Shown: piece by piece, positions 45,891 to 58,400 of the stretch | Layout: the number at the start of each line of letters is the position of its first letter | How positions within the stretch are numbered: position 1 is the first letter of the stretch | Assembly: GCA_024362935.1 (NCBI GenBank) | Contig: JANCRA010000007.1 | Coordinates: forward strand, 18,835,003 to 18,899,002 | Length of the DNA: 64,000 nt | Source: Setophaga petechia | Lineage: Eukaryota > Chordata > Aves > Passeriformes > Parulidae | Direction of reading: 5' to 3' | Made by a program: the position numbers and the translations under genes | The notes under the pieces: model-generated | Told to the model about the DNA's origin: nothing | Database searches by the model: none | What the model saw: the letters and a program-made list of their open reading frames with translations, nothing else

Positions 45891-47484
45891 AAAATCCTTC
45901 AGACTCAATAAACAATGCAGATAAGATTGTGATGGGTCTACCTGGCAAGAAAATAAATCAACCAAAAACTGAAAGAAGGAAATTTGATAATTTTTAAATA
46001 TTGTCTAGTCTGAAAACTTTTTGTTAATTACAGCAGGGTGCAGCTATGCTCAGAGCAGGGAAGAGGGAGCTCTTGGGATGCTGCAGGGCAACTGTGAGCT
46101 GGCTGTAAGAAGAGAAGGGAAAATGAAACCTTAGTAAAACAGAAGAGGGTTCTATTGGACTTATTCAGTAAGCTCTTCACATTAGTTATTCCTCCATTTT
46201 TCCCAGCTCTGTTTCTCTTTAATTCTATTTTTTAGATTTTTGTGTAAGTCCACAAATCTTCATTTGTTTAGTTATTCTCCCTATATTTTGTCCCTGAACA
46301 ATGGAATTGGCAAATACATTTTCGTCTACAATCCTTATGGCAATATCTCACAGATTATTTTAGTGTAGATTTCCCTGTTCATGTCAAAATGAAAATCTTG
46401 GATTTCTTTCGTTGCCTAACTGCATGCAACTAGTCATTTAAGTTCAACATGGAAAAGAAAAGAACAAACCAGCTTTGTATTTCCTTTTTCTTTCTCAGTC
46501 ACTGTGATTATTACCACTGTTGTTCCTAGGCCACCCTCTGGATTTCACATTGAGTTTAGTCAACCCTTCCAGTGTATGACTGTTGATGTGTGCTTTTGAG
46601 GAAAATATACAAGCTATGGTCTTCGTTATTTGTCTTTAAAGAAAATGTATTCAGGTTTTCATCATCTCAATGGCTGTAAATCCTCTCTTTTGACACTTGG
46701 AAGTGCAATATTGCCTTATACAAAATATCACAGAAAACATATATTTTGCTGAATTCTCCCACTGGGTACATCACCCATCCTTTCATATCCTTCTTTGGAT
46801 AAGCAGCAAAATAAAACCATTTTTTATAAATTCCAGCTTGGTCCAGAAGTCGTAAATCTGATCTGACAGGAAGTCTGACAGGACTGCAGGCAGGAATAAA
46901 AATAGAATGAAAGGTCTCACATCTGAGATGTCCCAAACAGAACATGCTGGAGTTGGAAAACAAACACTTATTGATAATCCTTACCAAAAGAAACTATTTG
47001 TTGCCTTCTGTGATCATTAGACTGATACTGCTCTTCATGTTTTGAATTTGTGGATCCAGACACCAACAGACCAGCAAAAAGGCTGTTAATGAAAAAAAAC
47101 AAAATCTGAGCATTGATGCAGCTCAGGAAGCATTTTGCTTATTGTCTGATACAGTCACACTACAGGACAAAAGCAACACAGAAGTTTTTAACTGTTCCTT
47201 CTCCATGTAATGAGTGGGGAGGAGACAGGAAGTTATTTTTAGAGGTGCATTTGTACCTACCAGATTTGACTTAAGTAGGTGTGTGCATAATGCTGTTTGC
47301 AGAGTTAACAGGGTGTGTGCCTTGTTGAATCATTTGGCTAGAAATAATGTGTTTGTGAACATGCTCCTGTTAAATCAGGTGGAAATGCTGATTTGATTAA
47401 CAATTCAAAGTTCCTAAAGACTTTATGTTCTATTGCTTTAAGAAAAGACTTGATGATTCTTCTCATAAAAACATGCAGTTGCAA

Positions 47485-47550
47485 ACCTGTGGTAGCTCAG
47501 TTGGTGTAAGCAGCAGTTCCAGATTTGTGAGATCAAACTCTCACCTGTGG
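47485..47550 (+). repeat. tRNA-like remnant (tRNA-derived SINE or pseudogene)
   Basis: GTGGTAGCTCAGTTGGTG carries an A-box-like D arm, and GTGAGATCAAACTCTCAC forms a T-arm-like stem around a TCAAAC loop resembling a B box. Only about 15 bases lie between the arms, so the anticodon stem is incomplete, and the outer ends do not form a full acceptor stem. It is not a working tRNA. Confidence 0.5.
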
Positions 47551-49844
47551 TTCCTTCTTTATTCTAAATAGTCATTGAAAGCAGCCATTTTAAAAAAATC
47601 ACAACATACTGATTTGAACCAAAGCAGTATTTCAGACTCATAAACTCAAAATATACAGTATAAGAGCTTCAGCTGAATTCCTTCTGTTCATCTATCAATA
47701 GGTGTACAGGTGACATGTAGGTAACTGCAGCAAAGTTTATGTAACTAGATCACTATGAAAGAAGGTTAACAAGATGAAAGGCTATTTATCCCAGTGAAGG
47801 AACTGCTGGATGGAGGCTTAGGATCTCCCTTATGTTCCTCCCAGCTTTCTGAGAACTGGCAATGGCTAGAATCCAATTATTCTCTGACATTAATGCCTTT
47901 TTATCCCACAGAAGCTGAAGTGTGGGAAGCTCTTAAAGTTTACATAAAGGTGAAGATTACTATTTACTTCTGAGTTGATGGTGGTACAAGCAAGCTGTCA
48001 AAACTACAACCACAGCTGGGGCCTGTGGTTTCTGTTAAACAGAATTGCTTCTGTTAAGTTTTAACTAGTTTTACTTTGGGATCCCATGGAACAGATCATG
48101 GACTGCTTGAGCTCTCAGAGCTTGAGCTTTCAGAAAAATCAGGGAATCCCCCTCTTTTTTTGAATCTTCTTAAGCCATACAACAGGACCTAACCACTTCC
48201 ATGCCTCATCCCTATGTCTACTACATGTGCAAATAAAGTTTGATTTCCATCACGGTTTCTAAGCAGATGGTCCAGTCATCTATATTTAGCTTAGCAAAGT
48301 AATACAGGGAGGTGAGTTTATGCTCTTGTTCTGGTCTTTGCTGTCAGGGGTGTTTCACAGTAGTATCTTAGGGGGAATTACATCTGATTTGTGTAACCCT
48401 AAGCTCAGTTTAAAAAAAAATTAAAAAGGCAAGAGGCCAGTATCTGAACAGCCTGTTTCCCTTTAAGAAATAATTCCTAACATAATTTAAAAAATACCAC
48501 TAAACTGGGAGTGCAGTTGTATTGGAGTTTGTTTCTAAGTTTGTATTTGAAGAGTGCAGGAAGGCAGCATAACTCTTATTGCCACTCATGACAGCAACTA
48601 GTTTTCCTTAAGAAAATTGTCCTTTGCTGGCAAAGTCTGGCTCAAACCTCTGTGAGTTTCTAAATCTTTAGAAAGCTCTATGAATGGATGAGACCCAATT
48701 AAAACACCACTTATAGTTCAGTATGTTTAATTTGCTTTTGCTTCTTACACTGCTTTTGAGATGTGATGTGAGGTAAGAAAACATTATTGAACAAATAGCT
48801 CCTGTTTGTGACACCTGATTACAGCTCTGCTGATCCCAGAAGTAGTTCAATGGGAGGCCAGTATTCCTATGATGCATCCTCCAGTGCATCCCTCTAGGAT
48901 ACGAGAGCCAATGAAGTGATTACTGTTTAATGCCAAATGCTCTCAGATAGTAATGGAGCCACTTTCTAAATTACAAAAGTAAGTTCAAACCATTAATCTG
49001 AAGAAAGAAATACTGAAGTTCTAAAGGTTTCTGGGATATGGGAAGGATTCCATGTATATAATCAATGCATAGTTTCATGAAAAATAGCCATTTTACCCAG
49101 CAAGGACATGGACATTGGTGGTAAGGGGAAAAATTTTTTTCTCTCTTTTGCAACAGAGATTTTCTATATTTTATGCTTTGTTACTACAATGAAGCCTTTG
49201 TACATTAACATATACTTGTGTATATCATATTAACACTTTCTTATAGAGTGAAAGTAGTTTTTATTTACAATAGCTGAAGTGATCAAAATATATCTTCATT
49301 TCAAAATCCTAGAAGGAGTGGGCATAACTCGTCACAGGGTGCTATTCCATAAGGCAGAGATGTGTGCAGGCACCAAATTAGCATAAAGAGGTACAGTTTC
49401 ACCCACAGGGGATCATTTACCATTTAAGTTATCCTCCTTATTCTGCCTAATGTGGTTCACTGAGTGCTAAGTAAGGCTTTGTGCAGTGTAGTCTTAACAC
49501 GCACTATCAAGTATCTTCAAAATGCTTTGGTAAAGTCATAAGATTTACCAAGTCAAAAGAGATTAAGTTGTCTGTGTTCCTCCTCTACCTACCATTTAGC
49601 TCACTGTCTTTTGTTTTTCAAAACTACTTTCTGAACTTTTCAGGTTTTGTATTGGAATCATTATATGCAGTGCTTGATTCAACGAGCATTTAGATAGGAT
49701 ATAAGGTAATCGGTGTTGGCCAATTTAATTTTCCAGCTCTTTTCAGAGATAATGTATGACACATTATCTAAACTGAAATGGGTGTTTGCATTTAGGAGTG
49801 AAAGTTAAAAACTCAGACAAGAATTGATGCACTCCTGGGAAGTC

Positions 49845-49980
49845 TTTTTTTTTTTTTTTTTTTTTTAACCAAAAGGGCAAGGTCAGGGATGAAGAACACA
49901 ACTTTGGATGCTCTCATGTAGCAGAAACCATGAAGAGAGAGATTTTCCAATTATGATCAGGAGATTTTCCAATTATGATC
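49845..49980. repeat. Poly-T run and 22-bp tandem duplication
   Basis: A homopolymer T run at about 49,845-49,866 is followed by two copies of a 22-bp unit containing GATTTTCCAATTATGATC at 49,939-49,960 and 49,961-49,980. Confidence 0.85.
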
Positions 49981-52900
49981 TCTTTGTAATAACAAGGAAG
50001 AAAAAGCTGATATAAAATTTCCTATGGCCTTGTTCTGAATCCTCAAAGTGCCCTTTGCTCTGGAATTATTCTTAGAAAGCCACCTACTAAGTCTTCATTG
50101 ATAAGGGTGCAGGAAGGGATGCCAGTATGTCATTAAGAAAGTTAATGCCAAATCCTAAGAACTTTTATTGAATTTGCCTATGACAAATTTCCATTGAATG
50201 GAAGCATAAATAAAGAGCACCCTATACTGTGTTAATGTCAGTGTGTAGAAATATGAGGAATGTGACCCCATAAACACTGTTTTCTAACAGTTTACCTACA
50301 CATGCCTCCACAAACAATTTCCAGTTGGCTGAATATGTCTAAGGATTGCAGATACTTTGCTGCCTATTTACTCAGTGCAACAATTAATACAAATTGTCTG
50401 TACACGGAATTATGGCAGCTGAGGAAGAACATTTCAGGAGCAACAAAGAAGGAGTTAATGGCATTGATGGTATTTGAGAGAACAAAATTTCTGACTAGAT
50501 ATGCAGAAATGTCTGAGCTTCAGGATCAGCCATGAGCATGGCCCCACCTTCCCATTCCTGCTGTAACCTGTCGCAGGGTGCCCCATGGTGGCTGCTTGCC
50601 TCCTCTTACATTTGCTCAAGCCAGCAAGTGCTCCATTCAGGTTGGTTACTAATAAAGAAAAAATATTTGCTCCAGTTCATCATTATTTGCTAATAGTCAG
50701 AATCCAAGTGTATAACTGCATTTTGCAACTACTGCCTGTTTCTAGTTCCCTTTAAAGAGGAACACGGGTCACTCTAGTTGTTGCTTGCAGTTGATTTCAT
50801 AGTGCTTTGCAAGAATTAATTTTTAAAATCTAGCTGTTACAATATTTCTTTCATTAGATTATTTTCAAAATTAAAAGGAAACATTTTAACATCAGCTGCA
50901 TTCATCAGCAATTAGTATGTGTGATTTTTTTGTACACCTTTCCAGGCTGCAATACTTCTATTAATTTGGGGTTTGCTATCAAATTTCCATTTCACTCTCT
51001 TCTGTGAAATGCAGCTTCTTTGCCACAACCAATGATGAAAACAATGTTTCAGAAAGATATTATTACTGAAAATGCTTTACTTATTTATATTTGTATTACT
51101 TCCGGTATTTTCTAAAAACTTCCATAGTTGGTATTGCGTTTCCACATATATCTATCTTTCTCAGCAAACAATATTTATCAATCTGTTTGCACAAGAGGAT
51201 ATGGATGTTGATCCTGGCTGTGGCTTCTCAAGCCCAAGCAAGGGAAAACTGGGTCCCCTGAGTACCCACAATTCCTATTGATCTCTTCTTGACAAAGTGG
51301 CTCTTTCAAACACCTTCCCTTTGACTGAGGGGATGTTCACTATGGTCCCACCCAGCTGAGTTACGATGTGTATTATGCTAATCCATTCTGGTGCAAATAT
51401 AAATCACTGTTCTTTACTATGGATGCTTTCTGAACAAAAATGAATACTCCTTCTATGTTTCGACACATTTTTATGTTACAGAATCTCGTTTTTGACATTC
51501 TGATTTTTGTACATCAAAATTTGTGTCAGACATTCAGATCTATTTCCTTGTCTCCAAAGATTTGAATTGGAATTTTTTGCTTTGCAGTTTATAAACATCA
51601 ATATACTAAAATGTTGTTTACTACCCCAAGTATGGTAATTGACAAGTTAATGAAAATATTAAAAAAAGACAAAACTATGTTTTGGATGTAATTTCATGAC
51701 TGCTGGATCCAAACACTTTAATGTTCATAAACCTACTTGTACACCAGTGCAGGGGAGTGAGAAAGCTTGCAGTATTTTGACATAATTCAGATTTTAGTGA
51801 CACTTTTCAAATCCAAGTATTTATTAAACACTCAATAATATTTAATTTAAAGCAGCAGTCCAAATCCAAGACTACTGCTACATAAACACTGAAACTGAGG
51901 AGGTAAGAGACTGATTGACAATTGCATGTAGGCAGAGGTTGAATTTCAGGCTCCAGATTGTTCACCGATTCAATTTTGGAGTTTTTATTACAGAACAAAC
52001 CTGCTCATCAGATTCTTCTCATATATAAAATTTCATATTTATTTTGAAAAGGAAGATTCAAGTTCTGAGGTTGGTGATTCCCAATATTTTTCCAAAGAGA
52101 CCCTTACCACCTTTCAGCTTTTCTCACTAGTTACTATGCACCTTGTCAAACCCATCACCAAAACTCCTGTCGAGTTTATGTGATTCTGGAGCTTCAGCAG
52201 GGCCAGTCCTTGCTGGAAGGACCCAACCCCTGCAGGTAGCCACACTTTCTTCCACAGTCTTCTCTCTTTATATTGTTCTCCAAAACTTTTCTCCTTTCTG
52301 CTACTGATTCTCTATGAAGAAATATGAATCTTCTGTCTGTTGTCTGTATGTTCTGTCCTAATGAATTCATACTTCTGCTCTCTACTGTATCCTTATGATC
52401 TGTTGAGAGGTCCAGACTAAAATGGTGGCTTTGTTGCAGTCTGTTTCAAAATACCTGTTTACTTTTATGGTCATAAGGAATTTGGTTTTGTATTTTCTTG
52501 GATATCAGTCAGGACAATCCAGAAAACAGTTTCCACCCAGATTTATTTAACAGAGGAGTTTATAACGTAACCATAATGCTTATAAGAAAATACTTCTGTA
52601 ATGCTTGACACAATACTATAGTGATGCTCAAAGATGACTTTCTCAAAGTTTCATTTTCTTATATAGGGACTTGTTTCAAAAATTGGTTATTCACACAATC
52701 AAAGGAACTTTTCATTCTTACTTGAAGAGTTACTATTTTGATGTTTTGCAAATTTTCCATACTGTACAGGAACTTTATAGCTTATCTATCATGTTATCTT
52801 TATCTTTAAAACAATATAGGTAAACAGCAAATTTATAGAATTAAATTCTTCTTTTCAGAGTTCTCATCCATACTACTTTTACGCATTTTCCAGCCTCTAC

Positions 52901-54499
52901 TATCATGCCTTACAACACCAATCTGATCTTTTTGTATAATTTCTGCATCATTATTTCTGTTGCTTATCAGCTTTACATTAAAAATGGCAATAGATGCTGA
53001 TTGGATATAAGATTGTAAGGACTGGTTTTAAAAAGTCATTCAGAAATATGTCTCTTTCTAAAAGAATTAACTTTGTAAACTATAAAATCCTAAGGAAAGT
53101 TTGATTATGCCTTAAAGGAAAAAAGAAATGTGACAAATGTGGATCCTCAAAAAACCACCATATCATACTTTAAAGGGACTGTTGTCCTTCACTTGCAAAT
53201 CTGAATGCAATTTTACATCAGATGGGATGATCAGGAACAATGACTCTCCCAAAATCATTTGGAGAACATCAGTTCTGTAAGGCCACAGGACTTGTTGCAA
53301 GTGACTGGCCTGGCTGAACATGATGTCCCCTTACCTGTTTCTTACTGTGCAGAGACCAGAGGTTAACACAGGAAGTCTATGTGCCAACACAAATAAACAT
53401 CTGAAGGTGCCAAGACCTCAATCAGCCCCAGTCTGCATTTTTTTTAATTACCTGGCCAAGATGAATATGACCTATCCAGATAAAGTTTTGGCTGCTGTGT
53501 ACTTTGGGCATTCATATTGCCCCTTGTGCCTTCTGAGCTCATATGCAAACATGGAAGGAAATGAAATGTCTGGGTCTGATCCAACACACTGCAATAAGAA
53601 AAAGCCTTGGAGCTAAAATTTGGTTAATTCTGTTTCGGGGATGTCCCAAGGAAATGATCAGAGGTAATGTGGGAGGTGTGTCTTAGAGCCCAGAGGCACC
53701 TAAGGAGGACTGAGCAGAGTCTGAGCACTAGCTTTTGTTTTGTTGGGGTTTTTCATGTGTACATATAAAGGAGGCATCTGCCTGTGGATATCTGTAAAAG
53801 AACCACTTTAACATATGGAAAGAAATTGCTTAAATTAAGTGAGAATTTTAAAGGCAACATGCAGTGGTCTCACCAAAATGGGCGTATGAGTAGTGTATGG
53901 ACAGAATTATGGAGGTGAAACTTTTAGCACCAAGATAGTGGGCAAAACAGGAATATTCTAAAGCACTGCTTTTAGCATGTAGAAGTCTATACTTATTAAA
54001 AAGGGATAAAAGCTGTTATCAACAAAAATCTTAATAGATTGGCATCTTCAAAAATGTGACACGGGCCACATATTTGACAGTGAATTAAATGTGAAATGTC
54101 CTTTTCACAGTACCCTGTGCCTAACTGGCCGATTGTATGTATTTTTAAATACTGCTGATAGGGCCTGTTTATTGCAGTAAAAATATACAAAGGCTTGCTG
54201 CAGGTTGCTGAGTGGCCTCCTTTTGTCTCTAAGCAAGGACCTTCCTGAAGAAAAGGAAAAACAAAAATAAACAAACAACCCCCCCTCCCCCCCCAATGAT
54301 ATACTAAGGAAAATATTTAAAGTCTAAGGATTTAAAGTCTAAGGAGCGAGTACTCATGTCAGGTGCCAGCAGAAACCAAAGGCAATGGTATGAAAAAGTC
54401 AAGGGAATTCCCCTAAAGATGTAGAGGAAGAACTGCACTAAACCAGACACAGAACAAGAGGATGTTACACCACTCGAGAAGCTCAATGATGAGGTAAAG

Positions 54500-55440
54500 C
54501 ACTGCCATGCCAGGCGTGCAGCGGGAAGCGGGAGCTGCCAAGGCCTGAACGGTGTCAGCGAGCAGCACCCATGCCAGGCTGCGAGGGAGCGTGCCAGCCA
54601 CTGGCACGGAGCGCAGGGCAAAGGCCTGAAAACATGCAAATATTTCATGAAAGCCCCAGCAGGAAGAGAGCTCTGGCTACCGGGCGTAATCCAGGAAAGG
54701 AATTGCTCCAGGGGAAGGGCGCGGAGGAGGCAGAGCGATGCTGGTTCCCAGCAGGGATGCGCGGGCCCGGGGCGCCAAAGCCCCGCAGGGACGCGGTGGA
54801 AGCCAGGCGGGCCGGGGGCGGTGGGGGCCGGGGACAGCGGGAACCGGGTGGGTTGGAGGCGGCGGGGCTGGGCCCCGGGCCCCGGGCGGGCGGCGGAGCG
54901 GGGCAGTGCCGAGCCGGGCGGGGCGGGGCGAGCGCAGGGGCGGCGCAGCCGCAGCCGCGGCGGGCGGAGTGCGGAGCCTGTGCGCGGCCCGGGCCCGGCT
55001 CATTACTCAGCGGCCGAGGCCGGAGGCGGTGGTCGGTGAGCGGGGTCGGGGGCAGCCCTCGGGAGCGGCGGCGGGCGGAGGTTAGCGGGGCGGCGGTGCA
55101 GTCCCGGGGCGGGCGGGACAGCGGCCGCGCCGCGGGGCCCGGGCCGGGCGGTTTTGTTTACGTTTCGGCGGGCGGGAAGGGAGCCGGGGCCGGCCGTGCC
55201 CTTGCCCGAGGCGGGCGGCGGTGCGGGGCGCTCCGACCCGGTGACCTTCCGTGCCTGCTCGGGGCCGGGGGCCGGGAGAGGTACGGGTGGATAATGGCGG
55301 GGACCTCTTTGTTGGTGTGGCAGGAGGGGCAGGAGGCTCGGCGCGGGGCTCCTCCTCCTCCTCCCGAGAGCGGGGGCACCCGGGCGGGCCGGGCTGGCCG
55401 CTCCGTCCTCGGGGAAGGAGCGTTCTAGGGCGCGGTGGTG
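54500..55440 (+). promoter_or_regulatory. MAPK8: CpG island, likely MAPK8 (JNK1) promoter
   Basis: An abrupt change to very G+C- and CpG-rich DNA, densest at about 54,770-55,400, with many GGGCGG (Sp1-type) boxes. No other segment of the window resembles it. In human the gene upstream of FRMPD2, in divergent orientation, is MAPK8, the JNK1 stress kinase, so this island is most likely its promoter. No MAPK8 codons are visible, so assignment is by gene order. GC-rich open frames here, including one of 285 codons, are composition artefacts. Confidence 0.65.
54990..55035 (+). other. MAPK8: Candidate noncoding first exon of MAPK8 (3' part)
   Basis: The plus-strand sequence GGTGGTCG|GTGAGC offers a good splice donor with exon end at 55,035. 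MAPK8 has untranslated sequence in its first exon, so a noncoding exon ending here is plausible. Its 5' end cannot be fixed. Other donors in the island, such as GAGAG|GTACGG near 55,280, are possible. Confidence 0.35.
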
Positions 55441-58400
55441 GGAATGCAGCCTTACCGTGACCTTGTTCTTAAAAATGCCTCTTAAAGCAAAAGATACTTC
55501 TTTGGGATAATGTAACTGCTCTGGATGCATGGGCTGGCGGTGACCGGCAATGTCTTTGGTCCTTTTGCCTTCTTAAATTTCTTTCAAAGGGTGAGCTGTC
55601 CCTTTGCAGTATTTCTTTTGCTTTTGATTTCTGTGTCGTTACATCCAGCTTTCCTTCCTGTTTCTTTATGCCTTTCTGCCTGGAGCAGTTCCATCAGTGA
55701 AGTTTGATCTGAGCTTCTTTATTAACCTACAAAAATAAATTCCACTTGATTATTTGTTTCACTCCCTAGCTACAATAATGGTTTTGCACATATGGTGTGG
55801 TGTTGAACAGAACTGTTGTACAGAGCAGGCTTGATGAAGGCTTTCGAGCAATCGACAAATCCTACACGCTCTGGCCTATCTGATAATACAAACACAAAGG
55901 GTGTTATGCTTGTTTGGGGATGGAAAGTATTACTTGCCCTAGGGCATGTGCATGTGGAATTGAGCAAGCCTACTCATTGCAGCTGGGTTTTACTTACAGG
56001 TGTGGAGACTTTACAGGTGTGGAGATGGCATTGCAGTCAGGTGAGACCTGGTCTCGGTTTTGAAGGTGCCAACAAATGCACTTGCAGGGCAGAATAGGAA
56101 CTGGTGTGCCTCTGTACGTGTCTGCGGATATATCCATGTGTTAGATAACTTGGAAATGGTTTAAGCTGTAACATGAAATGAATCTGGGCCAGACTTATTT
56201 AAGGGTGCTGTCAAAGTGATTTCACTGACTTGAGTGTTCCTTGTATATAATGAAAGGAAGCTCTTGATTCTTCTAATTGTAGCTAATAAAAATGTTGAAT
56301 TTCAAATAGTCCCCTGCTTTGATCTCGGTCTCTCGGCGCAGCCATCTTCCCATTTGCCCCGCTTGTTTCAAAGATGTGTAATACAGGCTAGTTTGATGGT
56401 AGGATGCATAACATGGGATGCCAGGGCAGGGACCACCAGACACATTGCAGACTGCCTGCAGATCTTGATGGTTTTCAAGGCTAGCTGGGGAAAAGTGCAA
56501 TAGGAGAAGAGAAATAGAGAAGTATCTGCTGAACCAAAACTAATTTTAGAGGATGTACAAAGTTGTACTCTGAAACAAAGCATTTTAATGTCTTCCACTG
56601 CAAAAGTTCCCAAGGTTTCTGCACCAGTGGCTTGCATGAGCTTTCAGTGTAATCTTGTGGGCTACCGTATGCTTCATGGAGACTTCTAAATCAGAAATAT
56701 TAGTAAGGTGATCGAAGAGGATTCCAGGTCCTGTAGTTATTGGATTGTGCATTCTAGGCAGAAATAAAGTTGCCTGTTGTGTGTGATTTTGTATTTTTAC
56801 TTTTAACCCTGCTCTTTAAGGACCAAGGCTTTTGATGGGTTATTAGATGTGCAGGTGTAACCTTCTTTGCAAATGCCTTAGGTAGAATTGTTATGCAAAT
56901 ATTAAAGAATAAATGTTTCAAGGTGGTAACAACTGAATTTATTTTCTGCCTGTTATTTACCTGAAATGGCTGTTTACTATATATATGCTTTGGTTTTCTT
57001 TTCATCCTTCCTCAGCTGCCTAAATTATTTGGATGTTCATTGTTTAAAAGGTGCATAGAAGCTACACATTTAGCTCCTCATTTCTGAAGATTGATCCAGC
57101 ATTCTGGACAAATACATATGTCCTTTTTAATAGTCTCCTGAAAAGTATGGTGTGCTATTTCTTAGCCTCCATTTCCCACCCTCCCAATCCCTCTCCTTGG
57201 CAACAAAAGTGCTCTGTATGTGTAGAGTTTTACTGTATTTGTTATTTTCAATATTTATAGTGGTCCATTTTGGAAATTAGACCAATCTTGTTTTGAGCCT
57301 CATTTTTTAATAAAGGCTATATGTTTATTGCTGTAAATGGTTCCTTTAAGAAACCCCTTAGTCCTTAATTCAAAACCTGCAGAAACAGGCTGCTGTCTAT
57401 GTTATGGAAAGATGTCTTGGCATTTGAAAGCTCTTTAAAAATCCAGTTGAGCCTACTTATGTTGCTTGTCTGCTGTGAAATTCACCACAGTTTTGCTATG
57501 GATTCTGAAATACTTTTTAAGGTTTTCTTGTGTGTGAAGAGATAACAATCTTGGTGTACCAAGCTTATAATTAACAACTACAGATTTCTCCTTAAATTAT
57601 TTTTGCGTTTAAGTTATTAAGGACTAATTCTTGATTCTTTTTCTCTTCAAATTGATTGCCTGTAAGCTTGATACTAAAACTATTGTTGCCCATACTGTCA
57701 TTTTTATTGTTGGATAAATGCTACTTGATATGTGAACAGATGGGATGCTTATTAATCATTCTTAGCTGAATATTGCAGACTAATGGTAAAATGAGGACTG
57801 ACAGAAAAATATACTTGAGTTCAATGGTCACTTGTGTTGGTAACAAAGCAAATACTGTATACAGGCTCATTTGTGTGTACTCTTAAACCAAAAGGGCACA
57901 CATTGATTCTGCAGTGCCACTGGACAGCCTCTTTGCTGTAATTATTGATTTTTGAGAGTTTAAGAAAAAAAAAGACAAGCACACAACTCTGACAATCTTC
58001 CATTACTTTACTGATGCTTATCTGCTGAACAAAAGTTGAAATGTCTCAAGTCTGGTGTTTCGATATTTGTGAAATAAGAATGATGAACAGGGGGTATCCT
58101 GTTTCTCACTGGACTCTCATAAGTAATGGAATTGCCCAGGTTTATAAAATGAAAGTGATTCTTCAGCTGTTGGTTGCTGGCAGAAGAGGAGCTGGGGCTC
58201 CTGCTGGGCAGGAGTCAGCGCTGTGCCCCTGTTGCCCTGAAGGGTGATTAAAGCCTGGGCTGCAAGGGGCAGGGCCTGAGCAGCAGGCACCGGGGAGGAA
58301 CTGTTCCCAGCTGTGACACTCCCCTGCAGGGCTGCTGGGGTCACACACACCCCCACTGTGGGAGAGACACATGGGGAATCCAGCCCTGGCTTCTGCAGGT

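Larger units (their letters stand above)
45891..54499. other. Intergenic region between FRMPD2 and MAPK8
   Basis: About 8.6 kb, AT-rich. I find no gene. It contains a tRNA-like remnant (47,485-47,550), a 22-bp tandem duplication (49,939-49,980), a poly-T run of over 20 bases (49,845-49,866) and a C-rich run (about 54,280-54,297). Confidence 0.6.

Noticed and set aside
46667..46987. Minus-strand 106-codon open frame in the intergenic region
   Set aside because: No family resemblance, no promoter or phase-matched neighbours; likely chance.
54571..55428. Plus-strand 285-codon open frame in the CpG island
   Set aside because: Composition is almost entirely Gly, Arg, Ala and Pro, with overlapping long frames on both strands. 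This is the signature of stop-poor GC-rich DNA, not a protein gene.
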